Origin: Paraspadella gotoi
Lineage: Eukaryota; Chaetognatha
Direction of reading: 5' to 3'
Assembly (NCBI GenBank): GCA_051294375.1
Contig: CM119264.1
Coordinates: 10,383,615-10,447,614 of the forward strand
Length of the DNA stretch: 64,000 bases
Shown: piece by piece, positions 1 through 10,908 of the stretch
Layout of the letters: each line of letters begins with the position of its first letter
Position numbering within the stretch: position 1 is the stretch's first letter
Made by a program: the position numbers and the translations under genes
The notes under the pieces: model-generated
What the model saw: only the letters and a program-made list of their open reading frames with translations
Databases searched by the model: none
What the model was told of the DNA's origin: nothing

Positions 1-761
1 TAGGCACTCATGTGACTCCAGCTCCGAAGGACGAAAAAAAAAACCCGGCTGTATTTATTTTCCTTTCTTCTTTTTTTTTTCTTTTTTCTTATTCTTTTTC
101 GAGTCTGAAAAAAAAACTCTCAATCTTCACGTCCTTCGCATTCCCCGACTGGAGCGGAGTAAAGGACTCGTGGGGTAAGGTTCGTCGCTTCGCGCTCGGG
201 TGAGGAATTGTCTCATTATCATCTAAGCAAAGTTGATAAAGGATTAACAATTTAGGAATATGTTGGAATATGTAGGAAATGTAAGAATATAGGAAACAAA
301 TCGTATTGTAAACGGTCCTAGAGTTTAAATTCAATCCGACGAATTTTAAAATTAAAAGATTATAAAATTAATTACTTTTGAAATTTCACAAATAAAAAAC
401 TTAAAATTGAAGAACACCTAATCGCACTTTATTGGCCGCTAAAAACTTCACTTTTGATATTGATATTAAAGTACGAAATACGTTTTCCAACAAATTTTAA
501 GGGAAAAAAAATTGTTCGGCTCCTTTATTTCTAGGCGACGCCGGTATCGTCGTCGAGATCGTCTCTTCCTTTCCGGTTTACGCGGCGTCATCCGGCGCCA
601 CACGCGCGTTAATGGCGCCGTTTTTTCCACCGGAAGCCGTCGCGCTCGAACGACGCATGCGTGGTCGGGCCAACGATGTCGCCATAGTTCGCCACGTTTT
701 TCGTTGTGGCGGGTTGCGAGACAAAGAATATATTCGTTTTCAAGGCGATTAAAGAACTACG

Positions 762-763
<2 letters not shown>
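1..763. other. Non-coding: pyrimidine tract, AT-rich stretch, CpG-rich patch
   Basis: No convincing gene is visible. A poly-pyrimidine tract covers about 56-105, AT-rich sequence about 205-505, and a CpG-rich patch about 530-720 with repeated GGCGCC and CGTCGTC motifs. The patch could be the edge of a promoter, but no initiator, TATA box or splice site supports that. Confidence 0.5.

Positions 764-835
<72 letters not shown>
764..835. repeat. (TC)36 microsatellite
   Basis: This is an uninterrupted TC dinucleotide array of 72 bases. It creates poly-Ser-Leu reading frames on both sides, which are artefacts. Confidence 0.98.
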
Positions 836-840
<5 letters not shown>

Positions 841-889
841 GGCATTCAGTTCCCGACTCTTATAACTTCCCCACCGTCTCACGGGATAT

Positions 890-1180
890 CTTCCTCGTCC
901 GCTTCTCCCCCTCCTCCTCCTCCCTTTCCCTTATTATCATCCTCTTCCTCTTCCTCCTCCTTTTCCTCTTATTTTTCGTTTTCGATAAAAATTAATTCAT
1001 CGGAATCTTTTCCTCGTTGGCTCTGGGGAGAGACGGTAGTGAGAGGAAGAAAGGAAAAGAGAGAGGAAAGGGAGGAAGGAAAGGTGGGAGGAAGGGGAAG
1101 AAAGGAAAGGAGGGAGGAAGAGGAGAAATTAAAGAAGAAAAGAAAGAAAAATGGAAAGAAAATGATATGTTTTATTCAAA
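890..1180. repeat. Pyrimidine block followed by purine block
   Basis: About 100 bases of almost pure C/T (890-995) are followed after a short spacer by about 130 bases of almost pure A/G (1035-1165) on the same strand. The two halves could pair loosely or form triplex DNA. No coding support is seen. Confidence 0.7.
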
Positions 1181-1471
1181 TCTACTTATGATACAGTTGT
1201 ATTACAGTAAACAAGTACTTTAAACAAGAAATAATAAAGATTGAACTTGAAATAACAAACATGAAATAATATTGGAGGAAAATGGGAGAGACAGAGACCT
1301 CTAGAATCGTGACATCAATGGCAAAAAGTGAATCAATTCGTTCAAATGTAATATTTACACTTGAAATGAAAAACATCCACTCATAATATGGAATAAATCT
1401 CTCTCCATCAAGAAAGTCATCATAAACATCAGACACGACGTGAAGGAATGTACGTTTAATAAGCTTTATGT

Positions 1472-1476
1472 TCTCT

Positions 1477-1554
<78 letters not shown>
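1472..1554. repeat. Interrupted (CT)n microsatellite
   Basis: A CT dinucleotide array broken by occasional CC and TT steps. Confidence 0.95.
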
Positions 1555-1741
1555 ATTATTATATCAAAGACTCCGCAACTTTTAATCTTGTTTACCTCTA
1601 CTTTGACACAGTCGAATAACATCACTATACTACGAAACTATGTTGAGCGTTTTCATGAAGTCGATACAGATATTTTTAAGATTTTCGCTTTTCCGGAAAA
1701 TTAAAAACTTCACTCTCTTTATCATATTCCTAACATAAACC

Positions 1742-1744
1742 TTT

Positions 1745-1805
<61 letters not shown>

Positions 1806-1812
1806 CTTCTCT
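1742..1812. repeat. Interrupted (CT)n microsatellite
   Basis: A second CT array of the same type, about 190 bases after the previous one. Confidence 0.95.
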
Positions 1813-2925
1813 ACACACAATGAATTCTCGATGAGATCTGAATCTATCCACGGCCTCACCGCCGCTTCGTTGTGCCGTGGGACGAGATAGCGGCGCCCTC
1901 TCTCTCGCTCAGACGGCATCGCCCGATTCCGCCCTTTCTCCATCTTCGCTTTATCCCTCTACCCATTCCCGGCAGCCCGGAGCCAATGCAAACGAACCCT
2001 GTGCCCTACTGAATTCCGACCCTGTTCACTCCAGGGATCCCAAAGTAGGGATCCGTAACTCTCCCCATAAGCCGCGTTCTTAACCTTCTCCCGACCTTTT
2101 TTTTTCTCACCGAAACCTTTTACCCACTTTTTTTTTTCCTTTTCCATTTTTTTTTCGTTTTCTCGCAGAAACTTTTTGTCGCGTATTATAGTTTTATTTT
2201 TAAATGTTATACGTATTTCTATGTACATATTTTACTTTCTTTTTAATGTGATTCTCCTATCTACCTTTTCTTTCTTCGCAACTTTCTCGTCACTTTTCCT
2301 TTCATCTCCCGATTTCTTTAACCTAACCTTTTCCTTTTTTCTTTCCTCCCTTTTTTTTTCTCATCAAAGCCTTTTCCTCCTTTTCTCTTTTCTTCTTCCG
2401 AAAACCTTTCCACATATTCACTTCGTTCCTCTTCCGATTCACGTCACACGAAGGAAGCTTTTGTGAAAAGCGGCGAAGCTCTTCGCTCCAATCTTCCTCC
2501 GAGTCTTTCGTCTCCAATCTTTTCAACCAGTTCAACTCTTTCGACCTCCTCAACTCAGATCGTCTCTTCTTCTTCTCAACCTTTTCAAAGCTTCGATCTC
2601 AGTTCTATTCTTTTTTCGACTCTTCGTCTTCATTTTCTGACTCTCGATATCCTTCCCCTTTCTTCCACGTTCATCTCGACTCGATTCAAAGCTTCATCAC
2701 TGAGATCGCGTCTTGAATTCGATTCGCTACAACCTTTGCCTTTGCCTCCCATCGACCGGATTCTACGATTCACAACCAGGACGTTTTCAAACTTCTCTCT
2801 TCTCTCTTTTCCATCGCCGACCCACTTTTCTCTTCCCTCGATGCCCCTCCTCTCTTCCCTCCCCCCCTTTTCCTCTTTCCTCGCTTCCACAATGAAGCCA
2901 TTGTGTCTTCACCGAGTGGAAATTT
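1813..2925. other. Pyrimidine-rich non-coding stretch
   Basis: Long T- and CT-rich runs cover about 2090-2170, 2230-2420 and 2490-2900. The octamer AGGGATCC occurs twice within 25 bases near 2033-2053. The reading frames here are Ser/Phe/Leu-rich by composition only, so I see no gene. Confidence 0.5.
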
Positions 2926-2929
2926 TTCG

Positions 2930-3125
2930 GCGCTCGTGGGATGCGCCGTGCGGTGAATCCGCGACGAAGCCGGCGTTCTCGTCGTCGTCGTCGTCGAATC
3001 TTTGAAACGAAAACCCGAAACATGGTCGCTATGGAAACGGAGAGAGCCGGTGCCGGAGCCGCCGCAGCCCCGCCGCGGCCCCGCCGCCAGTGCCGCCAGA
3101 AAAACCGCCGACGGGGAAAACAACG
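2930..3125. promoter_or_regulatory. CpG-rich promoter-like segment with RFX X-box-like site
   Basis: A short GC- and CpG-rich island sits in AT-rich surroundings. At about 3024-3037 the sequence GTCGCTATGGAAAC resembles the RFX X-box consensus (GTNRCC, short spacer, RGYAAC). RFX factors activate ciliary genes in animals. No transcript start or downstream gene was recognised, so this is a motif match only. Confidence 0.25.
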
Positions 3126-3638
3126 GATTCTTCGGCGTCTAAATAATTCAGAGGTAGAAATCGAGTCTAGGATTTTTTCCGCTGTACGTCCGATACCACG
3201 ATCCGTCCTTCTTCTTTTTATTCTTTTTTTTTTTTTATAATGTTGTGACGACGATCATATATATGGAGGGAGAGTCTCCTTTGGAATTTCACGGAAACAT
3301 CCAAGCAAAGAGAAAACGGAGATTTCCCGCAAGGCATACTGAAAATGAAACAGTAAACATTTCACGACCGCGATGATTAAAACTTTTATATTTATATGAA
3401 TAATTTCGGTTTTGAAAGAAGACCTTATGTCAAATAATTTGACTCATACCGAGTAATTAAATGCCACTAAACGTGGCTAAAATCAGGTCGTGAGAAGATG
3501 CAATTCCACAGTTGCTAGGTTTTGTTTGTAATGCAGCAGCGACACAGGGCGGAGCCCAAAGAGGTGAAATGGTGCAGTGGCAAAGAAAAATCGCCCCAAA
3601 TGGCGAACGAAATGAAAATAGCTGGAGGATGGCGGAAA

Positions 3639-3692
<54 letters not shown>
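3639..3692. repeat. (TCG)18 microsatellite
   Basis: A perfect trinucleotide array. It reads as poly-Val, poly-Ser or, on the other strand, poly-Asp; these are repeat translations. Confidence 0.97.
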
Positions 3693-3693
<1 letters not shown>

Positions 3694-5341
3694 CTTTGTC
3701 CAAGCAGTGAATTAATGACGAGAGTGGATTAAGTCGTCCGTTCGGAAAATGGACATGTTTACATTTTTTATTGTGTTATGACGGAGGAGAGCTTCATACA
3801 TTTCTGTAGAAATGACAAGATCTGGATTAAAAATGGAATGTATTTGACTGGTTAAATAATATTATTTTGAGCATGACTGAGCACACGCAGATTAGTCTTA
3901 AGTTTTCTTTTTGCCTTACCGTTGGTGAAGTAGAATATCTCTATTTAAGTATTTTCTTATGTTTTAAATAACTACAATAACTAACATTTTTTTTTAGTTT
4001 GTGAGACTAAATTTTTTTTTATGCGTGCAAGAGAAGTCGGCAACGTAATCCATCCTCTTCTTTCTCGTGATCGTCATCTTTGTCGTCGTCTTATCTCTGC
4101 CTTCTTCATCGTCGTCGTCGTTGTCGTCGTCGTTTTGCCCGTCGGCGTCGTCTTCCTCGTGTTGACAGATGAGAAAAACGGGATATGATTAGTTTTTCTA
4201 AGAAAGAAAAAAAAAGGAAAGAAGCTCATCTTCTCACTCTATGAAGTCTCACGCTTTTTATTTTATTTATCTTTTTAAGAAATCTGATGCGATTCCCTTT
4301 TTTTTTTCCTACAAAATCTGTCAAAGAGAGATTTGGAAATTTCCAACTTTCACAAGTTTCCTTCTCTCTTTTCTTTCACATTTTTTATATGTTATTCTTT
4401 TTTCTTTAAACCTTTTTTTTTCTTTTCATCTTTTATTCCAACCTATTTCCGATTTAATTTTTTTTTCTCTTTTCTTTTTCGTTTCGCTTTTTTTTTTATT
4501 TTCTGTTGCTTCGACTCGTTACTCTTGCAACTTTTCTCGGTGATTTATTTATACATTTTTGCAGCTTTTCGTTTCCGTAACTCGAATCGTTTCGAAAATT
4601 CGACGTTGTTTGTTTTTTGCCACTTTTTTGTTTATTTTCGTCCGTTTGGCTTTAAACGAGTGGATTTCAGCAAACTAAAAAATTTCCGTTTTCTACCTCA
4701 TTTGTTTGAATAAAATCGAAACGAAATTGGATTTTTGACGTTGCGCGGTTGTGCTGGAAGCGGGGGGAAACTCTGGGTATTCTTCTCAATTCACAATTTA
4801 GTGAAAACACTTTTTACTTGTATATATTAATTGATAATTTTCTGGAACAAATGGTCGACTAAATGAAAGAGTTAGTGAATACTACACTCTTGTAACGATT
4901 TAAATTTAAATTTAATTCATTTAATTCGCGAACCACAAATTTTTTAATTAATTCACATTGAAAACGGGAAAAAAATACATAAAAATGTAGTAGTTTATAC
5001 TTTATCACGAAACAATAGAACTCTTCGAATTAAATAGTTTTATTAAAATCAGTCGTAACTCTAGTACCTCCTTCACTCGGTTATACTTTTTTTTAACTCG
5101 ACGATTCACAGTGAGACAATTCACTGGTCACTTCACTACTTTTTTATTTTGAGTTATTCAACTTTCACACTCCCCAGTCGGATTTCACTTTTTCGTTCTT
5201 CACTTCATTCTCTCCTCAGCGTTTCCCCTTTTTCTTTCCTCCTTTCTCTCTCCCTTTCCTTTTTTCCTTTTTCACGGGTTATCCAACTGTGGAACTCCAA
5301 TAAATCATTTCTTTATGACAACCGAAGCAAACCGGAGGGAA
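3693..5341. other. AT-rich non-coding stretch with CGT and poly-T tracts
   Basis: Interrupted CGT triplets occur at about 4080-4150 and T-rich runs at about 4280-4520. The rest is AT-rich unique sequence. I see no splice-bounded ORF, RNA gene or transposon end. Confidence 0.5.
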
Positions 5342-5430
5342 AGAGAGAGAGCAGAGAGAGAGAAGAGAGAGAGAGAGAGAGGATGAGAGAGAGAGGAGAG
5401 AGAGAGCAGGAGAGAGAGGAGAGAGAGAAA
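5342..5430. repeat. Interrupted (GA)n microsatellite
   Basis: A purine array of GA steps with occasional C and T interruptions. Confidence 0.95.
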
Positions 5431-5608
5431 GTGGTAGGGAAAAGGAAAGAGAGGAGGTTTTCAAACCTGTGGATGGCGCTAATTTTAAAATGAGAATTTT
5501 TTCTTTTCTTTTTTAAAACATTTTTCCGGGGAAAATATATCAAGAAAAAATTGCCGTAACGCGAGGGGGAGAAAAAGTCAACTTTTATCTTAACGACTTC
5601 CATGAAAT

Positions 5609-5638
5609 AGAGAGAGAGAGAGAGAGGAGAGAAGAGAG

Positions 5639-5694
<56 letters not shown>
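5609..5694. repeat. Interrupted (GA)n microsatellite
   Basis: A second GA array, separated from the first by about 180 bases of AT-rich sequence. Confidence 0.95.
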
Positions 5695-5809
5695 CGGCGT
5701 CTCTTGTATTCGAAGGTCATAGTTGTTGCACTCAGGACCTTTTTTCTCTCACAGAAGAAGATGCTTCTTTCTCATTCACCATAGAAACCCGATCTTTATC
5801 TCGCATCGC

Positions 5810-6024
5810 CATCATCTTCGTCGTCATCGTCGTCGTCCTTTTCGTCGTCGTAGTTGTCGTCGTCGAAGATGGCGAAGATTTCCGGGTTATGGACGATGTC
5901 TTTTGGTCAAAGAATTTATTTTCTTTTTCTTCCCCCGAGATGGAGCGCGAGAAAAACAAATAGGTCACAATCGAAAGAACGACGATGACGACGACGACGA
6001 CGACGGACACGACGACGGCACATA
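5810..6024. repeat. (CGT)n and (GAC)n interrupted arrays
   Basis: CGTCGT-type triplets at about 5815-5866 are followed by GACGAC-type triplets at about 5980-6020. The second array is close to the reverse complement of the first, so the pair could fold into a stem. Confidence 0.85.
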
Positions 6025-6173
6025 GACGACCCTCTACCCAGTTGGGGTCAAAAACAAATCGAGTCCGTCAATCAAAGCAGCGAAGCAATAACATTATCGC
6101 TGAGAAACGACGTTAAAGAAAATAGAGTAGATGCAGATTGACTCAACGAATCTAAATGAAAACAATGGACATA

Positions 6174-6262
6174 ACGAAGAAACGAACGAACACGAACGAA
6201 CGAACACGAACGAACGAACACGAACGAACTAACGAACGAACGAACGAACGAACGAACGAACG
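6174..6262. repeat. (ACGA)n tetranucleotide array
   Basis: Units of ACGAACGA with periodic CACGAACG variants. The array forms the 3' end of the long minus-strand ORF and accounts for its Arg-Ser-Phe-Val tail. Confidence 0.95.
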
Positions 6263-7854
6263 CATTTAACCAAACCCTTCTCCCCCAACCTCCCCATCTT
6301 TAACTCACCCAGCGAGAGAACCCGGATGTCGTTTCCCCGGATCCAAACGGCAGGAACGGGAGAGGCGCAGGTGAAAGTGGTGGAGGCGTGGAGCGGCAAC
6401 GCGATCTCCACGTAAGTCAAACCGCAAATGGGCGTCACGAAAACTATGAGGGCGAGGAGTCGAAAGAAGGGAAAGGGGAAAAGAGAAGTGGGGGGTTTCT
6501 TGGCGGATCCGTCGAAAAGGGCGTGCTTGGCGGCGAAAAGGGCGGGGTCGGTCGGGTGAATCTTGGCAGAGACGACAGTGGTGACAGCGGCGGCGGAAAA
6601 GGGCGTTTTAGTTTTGGCGGGGTTTGGGTCGGCGCTGTCGGCGCGGTCGGCGACGTCGGTGGCGGCCGGGATGTCGGCGTGAGCTTTGTCGAAAGAGAGA
6701 GTCGGCGTTAAAATTAAGGGCGCGGCGTCTTTTTTCGAGACGTTCGAAGAAACGGCGTCATCGCGCCGTCGAGATCCGGCGCCGAAAATCTCTTCCTGAT
6801 TTTCGTTTAATTTTGAAAGAACTTTGGGGTTTCCCGTCATATTTTTGTCTCTCGTCCCGCGTCGACGATGAACGACGGCGTAGGAGACGACTACGACGGC
6901 GACGGCGACGAAAAAGGAGAAAAGTTTCTCGAACCAAAAACTGTAGGCGTCGTTGTTGTGGTCGTCGTCGTTGTTGTCGGGCGTGGCAACTGCGATTTCG
7001 TCTCGAAAGAGTTGGGCGCCGATCGACGCTTCGTTCTTCGTCGAGATGGAAATTACCTCGACGGCGACGACGATAACGACGACGATAACGACGAAATGTA
7101 ATCCCTCGATTATTCCGCGTAAAAACGTCAGATAAGATCTCGGCGAGGGTGATAACGAACGCGTCAAAGTCGACGTCGGAAATGACGTCCCCGCGAAGTC
7201 AGCGCCCGGACATTGCCGGGACGACGACGACGACGATAACGACGACGACGACGAGCTCTCGGGGGAGTCGATGCTCGCGACGACGACGACGACATCTTTA
7301 AGCCCTTCGTGACGACGAAGCCTTATCGAGTTCGCCCCCTCGCGGTCATTGTCGTTCCTCTCCTCGTCTTCATCCACTCCGTTTTCCTTCGATTCGCCTT
7401 CCTCCTTTTTCTCTTTTCTTTTTCCTCCCTCCGTGTCTTCCTCTTTCTTTTCTTTCTCCTCTTTCTCTTCGTACAATACGGACGATAAAATCACATTGAC
7501 ATCGAACACGCATGCCGCTGACCTCTTCGCCTCTCCGTCCTTTTCTTTTTCCCTTTCCTTTCTTTTCCTTTCTTTTCCCACGTGCGACTTCATTTTCTCT
7601 TTTTCTTCGTTTCTTTTCTCGAGCGTTGACCTTTGATCGTCTGCTTCCTTCACGCGGTCTTCTTGTTCTGCCTGAGACAGTGTGAGCGAAATATTCGCTT
7701 CTTTCTGTCGATCGGAAATGTTCGTCAAGACGGTGGGACGATTTAACGCTTTCCGATTGGCTGTCGAAGGGAACCAATCAGATCCGATCCGAAAGGAGGC
7801 AGATCCGGGCATCAGAGGGAAAACGCCGGGATTGTTTTCATTACTGTACGCCAT
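6229..7854 (-). CDS. Long low-complexity ORF, coding status uncertain
   Basis: This is an uninterrupted 541-codon frame. Residues 1-75 or so have ordinary composition. They are followed by Lys/Glu-rich blocks (about 80-170), poly-Ser near 200-215, Val-rich hydrophobic runs near 255-275 and 315-330, and a hydrophobic segment near 460-480. Much of the length is translated GAC/CGT and purine repeats that lack stop codons in several frames, and the plus strand is also open over long stretches. The ATG lies next to a CCAAT-box cluster, which mildly favours a 5' exon. The end is simply where the (ACGA)n repeat meets a stop. I do not recognise a family. It may be a chance ORF, or a 5' exon that is spliced before 6229. 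Confidence 0.2.
   Translation of the reverse strand: MAYSNENNPGVFPLMPGSASFRIGSDWFPSTANRKALNRPTVLTNISDRQKEANISLTLSQAEQEDRVKEADDQRSTLEKRNEEKEKMKSHVGKERKRKEREKEKDGEAKRSAACVFDVNVILSSVLYEEKEEKEKKEEDTEGGKRKEKKEEGESKENGVDEDEERNDNDREGANSIRLRRHEGLKDVVVVVASIDSPESSSSSSLSSSSSSRQCPGADFAGTSFPTSTLTRSLSPSPRSYLTFLRGIIEGLHFVVIVVVIVVAVEVISISTKNEASIGAQLFRDEIAVATPDNNDDDHNNDAYSFWFEKLFSFFVAVAVVVVSYAVVHRRRGTRDKNMTGNPKVLSKLNENQEEIFGAGSRRRDDAVSSNVSKKDAAPLILTPTLSFDKAHADIPAATDVADRADSADPNPAKTKTPFSAAAVTTVVSAKIHPTDPALFAAKHALFDGSAKKPPTSLFPFPFFRLLALIVFVTPICGLTYVEIALPLHASTTFTCASPVPAVWIRGNDIRVLSLGELKMGRLGEKGLVKCVRSFVRSFVR
6309..6443 (-). CDS. Alternative minus-strand exon reading, Ig-V-like fragment
   Basis: On the minus strand a pyrimidine-rich acceptor (CTCATAG) and a near-perfect donor (CTGG|GTGAGT, exon end at 6309) bound 135 bases. 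The reading contains a hydrophobic start, then a TFTC cysteine and the string VWIRGNDIRVLSLG, which recalls the C strand of Dpr-type Ig domains (WIRxxDxxxLxxG). Against this, the Cys-to-Trp spacing is 8 residues, shorter than the usual 11-14, and no second exon was seen. It overlaps the plus-strand candidate, so at most one of the two is likely to be real. Confidence 0.22.
6313..6411 (+). CDS. Candidate internal exon, possibly start of an Ig-like domain
   Basis: A strong pyrimidine tract and acceptor (TCACCCAG, AG at 6311-6312) and a donor (CAC|GTAAGTC, GT at 6412) bound a 99-base exon with equal start and end phase (2 and 2). In the open frame it encodes about 33 residues with high GC at third codon positions. 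It ends in a motif like VKVVEAWSGNAIST, which resembles the first strands of an immunoglobulin domain, where an LPC-type cysteine would follow on the next exon. Insect sidestep-like adhesion proteins start their first Ig domain similarly, but that link is an inference from a short stretch. No partner exon was found. The same DNA can also be read on the minus strand with its own splice sites, so the coding strand is undecided. Confidence 0.3.
6868..7300. repeat. GAC/CGT trinucleotide-rich block
   Basis: Interrupted GACGAC and GTCGTC arrays are concentrated at about 6880-6910, 6945-6980, 7055-7095, 7218-7255 and 7275-7293. They underlie the Val-, Asp- and Ser-rich parts of the overlapping reading frames. 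Confidence 0.9.
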
Positions 7855-8067
7855 ATTTAGAGAGCGAATAAAGCTAAGAGTGTCGCTTCGCCGTCTGTCC
7901 GATCATCTTTATTCTATTTTTAGCTGCGAAAAGAAAACCGGCAGGTGTGACAATCGATAGGTGTGATCTTATATTTCCGTCCAAGGGACAAAAACGCGTC
8001 TTGTTCTTTTTAAATCAGCAAACGCTGATTGGGCGAAATTTCACAGTCCAATCCTCGCGCTGATTGG
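7756..8067. promoter_or_regulatory. Cluster of five CCAAT/ATTGG boxes
   Basis: ATTGG occurs at 7756, 8028 and 8063 and CCAAT at 7774 and 8048, all in CpG-containing sequence. Clustered CCAAT boxes bind NF-Y in animal promoters. The first two lie just inside the minus-strand ORF that starts at 7854, so a bidirectional or alternative start is possible. No TATA box is visible. Confidence 0.4.
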
Positions 8068-8179
8068 CCGAGCGTCGAGCGAAAGAAGAAACGCCGGGTC
8101 GCCCAGGGGATCAGGCTTTGGGTCGAAGAGGTGAACCGCGCGAAAGAGGGTTTCCTCTCTGGGAGGTCCGATCGGTGAA

Positions 8180-8191
8180 CCGAGAGGGAGA

Positions 8192-8236
<45 letters not shown>
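8180..8236. repeat. (GA)n microsatellite
   Basis: Pure GA from about 8196 to 8236, preceded by GGGAGA variants. Confidence 0.96.
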
Positions 8237-8240
<4 letters not shown>

Positions 8241-9008
8241 TTGCTTCAAGGTAGTAGAAGCTTTTGGCGCCAACTTTTTTTTTCTTGCTTGTTTATTTTT
8301 GCATCGCCAGGATGAAAGGACGATGGTTTCCGTTGCTCTTTCGTTTTCTGTTGGAAGAAGAAAAAAGAGAATCAGTAAAAATAGAAAATATTTTAGTATC
8401 AAAGTTCATTCGCTATGGATGCAGAAAATGGTGGGTTGCTATTTTAAAGTTAATAGAATTAACCAATAATTTATATTTAAAAAAAAACCTAACTAATTTA
8501 AAAATTTAAAAAAACGATTTCAAAATTTAATCAAAATCGCAAAAACAACGTGAATTTGAAAAAAGATCAATGATCATTAAAAGCGAAACTTTAGCTTAAA
8601 ATGTTTGAAAACGAGGTACCGTAAAAAAAAGGGAGTTAGGATTTGTTTCTCTTGCGGTCAAAAGAATATTATTTATTTCCTTTGGATTTAGTGTCGACCG
8701 TTTGTTTGTTTTGGGAAAAATGGGTCGTTCGATGGATTGGAGCCTTAAACTCTCGGGGTGGATGAGGTAATGCAATTTTTCAGCCTTGAAATTTTGTAAC
8801 ATTGCACTACTCTCCACCCTCTCGGGCCCCACCTTAAATTTTAGAGTAAACATTTGTTGATTAACTTTCATTCCTCTACTAATGCGGTTAACAATAAATT
8901 TAGGAAAACATTGTACTGCAGCAAAACAGTTAGCTGCTGAAACGGAAATTAAAGAGAGCAAATAAGCTTTTTTCTAAATGTCCATTCTCTTTCTTCTTTT
9001 TTTCCCCC
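8237..9008. other. AT-rich non-coding stretch with one unsupported ORF
   Basis: AT-rich sequence with A-rich runs at about 8470-8560. A 121-codon minus-strand frame (8596-8961) has ordinary amino-acid composition, but it lacks flanking splice sites, a recognisable domain or a promoter. I leave it as an unconfirmed ORF. Confidence 0.4.
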
Positions 9009-9093
9009 TCTCTCTCTCTCAGCATTCTCTCTCTCGTCTTCTCTCTCTCATTCTCATCTCTCTCTCTCCTCTCCTCTCTCTCTCTCTCTTTGT
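9009..9093. repeat. Interrupted (CT)n microsatellite
   Basis: CT arrays separated by short CATT and CGT interruptions. Confidence 0.9.
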
Positions 9094-10030
9094 AGAATTT
9101 CGACAGGTTTTTGATAAAGGTGCGGACAATTGGCGCCCCGCTTTCCCCTTAATTACGTACGCCATTTATCTACGATTCTTCCGAGATGATCTGCTGAGTA
9201 TATTTTTTGTCATCAATACTGCTTGTTATTACCTTTTTTTTCACTTTTTTTGAGATTTCTGTCTTCGGTTCTCACACCTTACTTTTTTCATGGTTGGAAG
9301 GTTTCTTAGGGAGTACCGATTTTTCCTTATTTCTACTGTTTATCCTTATGTATGTCTCAATTTTCTAGTAAATAACTATACAACGTGAAAAAGAACTTAT
9401 TATTTATATTTCAATCGAGATATATTTAGGTATTTTCAGAAAGTTTTAGTAAAACATTAAAATTTAAAAATTTAACTGTATAACTATAACTATATACATT
9501 TCATAAATTGAAACCAAGGCGTGAACAAAAAGAAGTGTTAAAACTCATTCCTTACTAGCCCCCTTTCTGTTTTTCTCCGTGTGTCTTTTTCTCTCACTAT
9601 CCAACTATCTTTCTCTCATTCTTTTCTACCTTTTTTTCTTTCTTTCATGTAAAAAGTGGTGGGGGGGGGGGGGAAGAAGGAAAAAGAGGGAACAGTAAGT
9701 GAGAATAAAAGGGTTGAAGTAAGAGTGTGTGTTAAGTCGAATCGTGACAAGGATGATGTGGAAACGGCGGTCTTTCCGTCTATTTTTTTCCGCGTAACAT
9801 CGTAACATCAACACATGATGTTTGCTTGTTACGAGACGCTAAAACTATGACCATTGGCTGGAGTCACATAATCATTATAAACCTTCAAATTTGTTTCACC
9901 TTACCGCCGATAGACGCTGATTATCCGAAGACCCAATTGGTGAGTTGCCCGGGCTGAGGACGACTTATTTTGTAATAAGTTTTGAAACAATGTTAAAATT
10001 AAACTGTCTAACGTGACGGGGAAGAGAAGC
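9094..10030. other. AT-rich non-coding stretch with G13 homopolymer
   Basis: Mostly AT-rich unique sequence. A run of 13 G at 9661-9673 is followed by purine-rich sequence. No gene is seen up to the gap. Confidence 0.5.
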
Positions 10031-10908
10031 NNNNNNNNNNNNNNNNNNNNNNNNNNNNNNNNNNNNNNNNNNNNNNNNNNNNNNNNNNNNNNNNNNNNNN
10101 NNNNNNNNNNNNNNNNNNNNNNNNNNNNNNNNNNNNNNNNNNNNNNNNNNNNNNNNNNNNNNNNNNNNNNNNNNNNNNNNNNNNNNNNNNNNNNNNNNNN
10201 NNNNNNNNNNNNNNNNNNNNNNNNNNNNNNNNNNNNNNNNNNNNNNNNNNNNNNNNNNNNNNNNNNNNNNNNNNNNNNNNNNNNNNNNNNNNNNNNNNNN
10301 NNNNNNNNNNNNNNNNNNNNNNNNNNNNNNNNNNNNNNNNNNNNNNNNNNNNNNNNNNNNNNNNNNNNNNNNNNNNNNNNNNNNNNNNNNNNNNNNNNNN
10401 NNNNNNNNNNNNNNNNNNNNNNNNNNNNNNNNNNNNNNNNNNNNNNNNNNNNNNNNNNNNNNNNNNNNNNNNNNNNNNNNNNNNNNNNNNNNNNNNNNNN
10501 NNNNNNNNNNNNNNNNNNNNNNNNNNNNNNNNNNNNNNNNNNNNNNNNNNNNNNNNNNNNNNNNNNNNNNNNNNNNNNNNNNNNNNNNNNNNNNNNNNNN
10601 NNNNNNNNNNNNNNNNNNNNNNNNNNNNNNNNNNNNNNNNNNNNNNNNNNNNNNNNNNNNNNNNNNNNNNNNNNNNNNNNNNNNNNNNNNNNNNNNNNNN
10701 NNNNNNNNNNNNNNNNNNNNNNNNNNNNNNNNNNNNNNNNNNNNNNNNNNNNNNNNNNNNNNNNNNNNNNNNNNNNNNNNNNNNNNNNNNNNNNNNNNNN
10801 NNNNNNNNNNNNNNNNNNNNNNNNNNNNNNNNNNNNNNNNNNNNNNNNNNNNNNNNNNNNNNNNNNNNNNNNNNNNNNNNNNNNNNNNNNNNNNNNNNNN
10901 NNNNNNNN
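10031..10908. other. Assembly gap, 878 N
   Basis: An unresolved run of N. Reading frames that cross it are meaningless. Confidence 1.

Noticed and set aside
762-1191. Ser-, Leu-, Arg-, Asp- or Val-rich ORFs over (CT)n, (GA)n, (CGT)n and (AAT)n tracts throughout the window
   Set aside because: They are translations of simple repeats that lack stop codons; none has splice sites, domains or biased codon use independent of the repeat.
8596-8961. 121-codon minus-strand ORF as a gene
   Set aside because: Ordinary composition but no recognisable domain, splice site or promoter; it may be chance.
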